From Arcicella lustrica (GTDB lineage: Bacteria; Bacteroidota; Bacteroidia; Cytophagales; Spirosomataceae), in the NCBI RefSeq assembly GCF_034930985.1, contig NZ_JAYGIM010000001.1:186001-250000 (forward strand): a stretch of 64,000 nucleotides of DNA. Reading direction: 5' to 3'. The stretch's first letter is position 1. Each line of letters begins with the position of its first letter. Below the pieces are notes generated by a model that did no database searches, was not told where the DNA came from, and saw only the letters and a program-made list of their open reading frames with translations. Of this stretch, positions 63,773 to 64,000 are shown in pieces. The position numbers were made by a program, and so were the translations under genes.

Positions 63773-64000
63773 ATGCAAAAAAAACCCTTTTTTACCCTTC
63801 CAACTTTTAGCAAGTACTTTGTGATTCTTGCTGGGATTTGTCTTTTCTTTTCGAATACTTCTTTGGCACAAATGAAGTGGTCTGAAAGAATGGCAGATAT
63901 TATGCTAGACGTTCATAAAGACTCTATTACTTACAAAGAAGAAGGAAAACGTGCTCGTTGGGATTATGAACAAGCCATTCTTTTAAAAGCTATTGAAAGA
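63773..64000 (+). CDS. GH105-like unsaturated rhamnogalacturonyl/glucuronyl hydrolase (3' truncated by window)
   Basis: The first 76 residues are visible. Signal sequence near residues 14-33 (KYFVILAGICLFFSNTSLAQ), then MKWSERMADIMLDVHKDS and WDYEQAILLKAIER. The YEQ/LLKAIE pattern matches the opening helix of GH105 (YteR-like) and GH88 barrels. These enzymes remove the unsaturated uronic acid left by polysaccharide lyases, usually from rhamnogalacturonan. It follows the hexuronate-type transporter and supports the pectin assignment. The catalytic part lies outside the window. Confidence 0.75.
   Translation, partial: MQKKPFFTLPTFSKYFVILAGICLFFSNTSLAQMKWSERMADIMLDVHKDSITYKEEGKRARWDYEQAILLKAIER

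Noticed and set aside
1..64000. tRNA/rRNA genes, phage integration or replication origin
   Set aside because: No cloverleaf, rRNA-like stretch, integrase, att-type duplication or dnaA/parAB-like context was recognised by eye; a tRNAscan/Infernal run would settle small RNAs.

Overview
The window is AT-rich DNA of a Bacteroidota member, most likely order Cytophagales (Emticicia/Arcicella/Flectobacillus-like; the genus cannot be fixed from sequence alone). Pointers are the lack of obvious Shine-Dalgarno sites, a TAnnTTTG/TTTG-type promoter, OmpA proteins with carboxypeptidase-regulatory-like domains, a propeller-type sensor kinase, an inositol-lipid cluster with a Bacteroides-like gene set, and a glycan-degradation locus. 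No rRNA, tRNA, transposase, phage gene or CRISPR array was recognised.

Layout. 1-6.6 kb: 3' end of an OmpA-family gene, a 252-bp element bounded by 28-bp inverted repeats, three minus-strand signalling genes (REC-kinase hybrid, lone receiver, PAS kinase) and a secreted Ca2+-dependent PI-PLC-like enzyme. 6.8-9.3 kb: exported rhodanese, then a tight SnoaL-like/GNAT/nitrilase trio. 9.3-23.5 kb: propeller sensor kinase with its LuxR-type regulator, followed by an outer-membrane barrel, a 2079-residue secreted TANFOR-like protein and a fibronectin-III protein, probably one surface system. 23.5-29.9 kb: TetR regulator with a 44-bp palindromic operator and a TolC/HlyD/RND efflux operon carrying the matching site TTAATC-N4-GATTAA. 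30.4-37.4 kb: inositol-phospholipid/sphingolipid cluster (myo-inositol-phosphate synthase, PgpA-like phosphatase, GtrA, DUF5686 barrel, CDP-alcohol phosphatidyltransferase, DUF4833, PAP2/IPC-synthase-like). 37.4-47.5 kb: accessory zone with SemiSWEET, FMN reductase, YdeI-like protein, a 14-unit array of 42-bp repeats, a small XRE protein, a Cys-rich secreted protein ending in a JAMM-like domain, three copies of a small inverted-repeat element, two YceI proteins and a membrane-anchored winged-helix regulator. 47.5-64 kb: a pectin/rhamnogalacturonan-type utilisation locus (GH2, GH106, NIPSNAP, RhaM, GH65-like, GH95, LacI, ExuT-like MFS, start of GH105).

How the parts work together. The last locus should remove rhamnose, fucose/galactose and unsaturated uronate from a plant polysaccharide outside the cytoplasm, import uronate through the MFS carrier and equilibrate rhamnose anomers with RhaM. 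An identical 16-bp operator-like sequence in front of LacI/MFS and in the GH2/GH106 divergent region suggests LacI controls the set. The inositol cluster would make PI and then inositol-phosphoceramide; the PI-PLC about 24 kb away is an enzyme that could act on such lipids. The most unusual material is the giant surface-protein locus, the two heptad-coding tandem arrays (39.3 kb and 60.3 kb) and the JAMM-like secreted protein.
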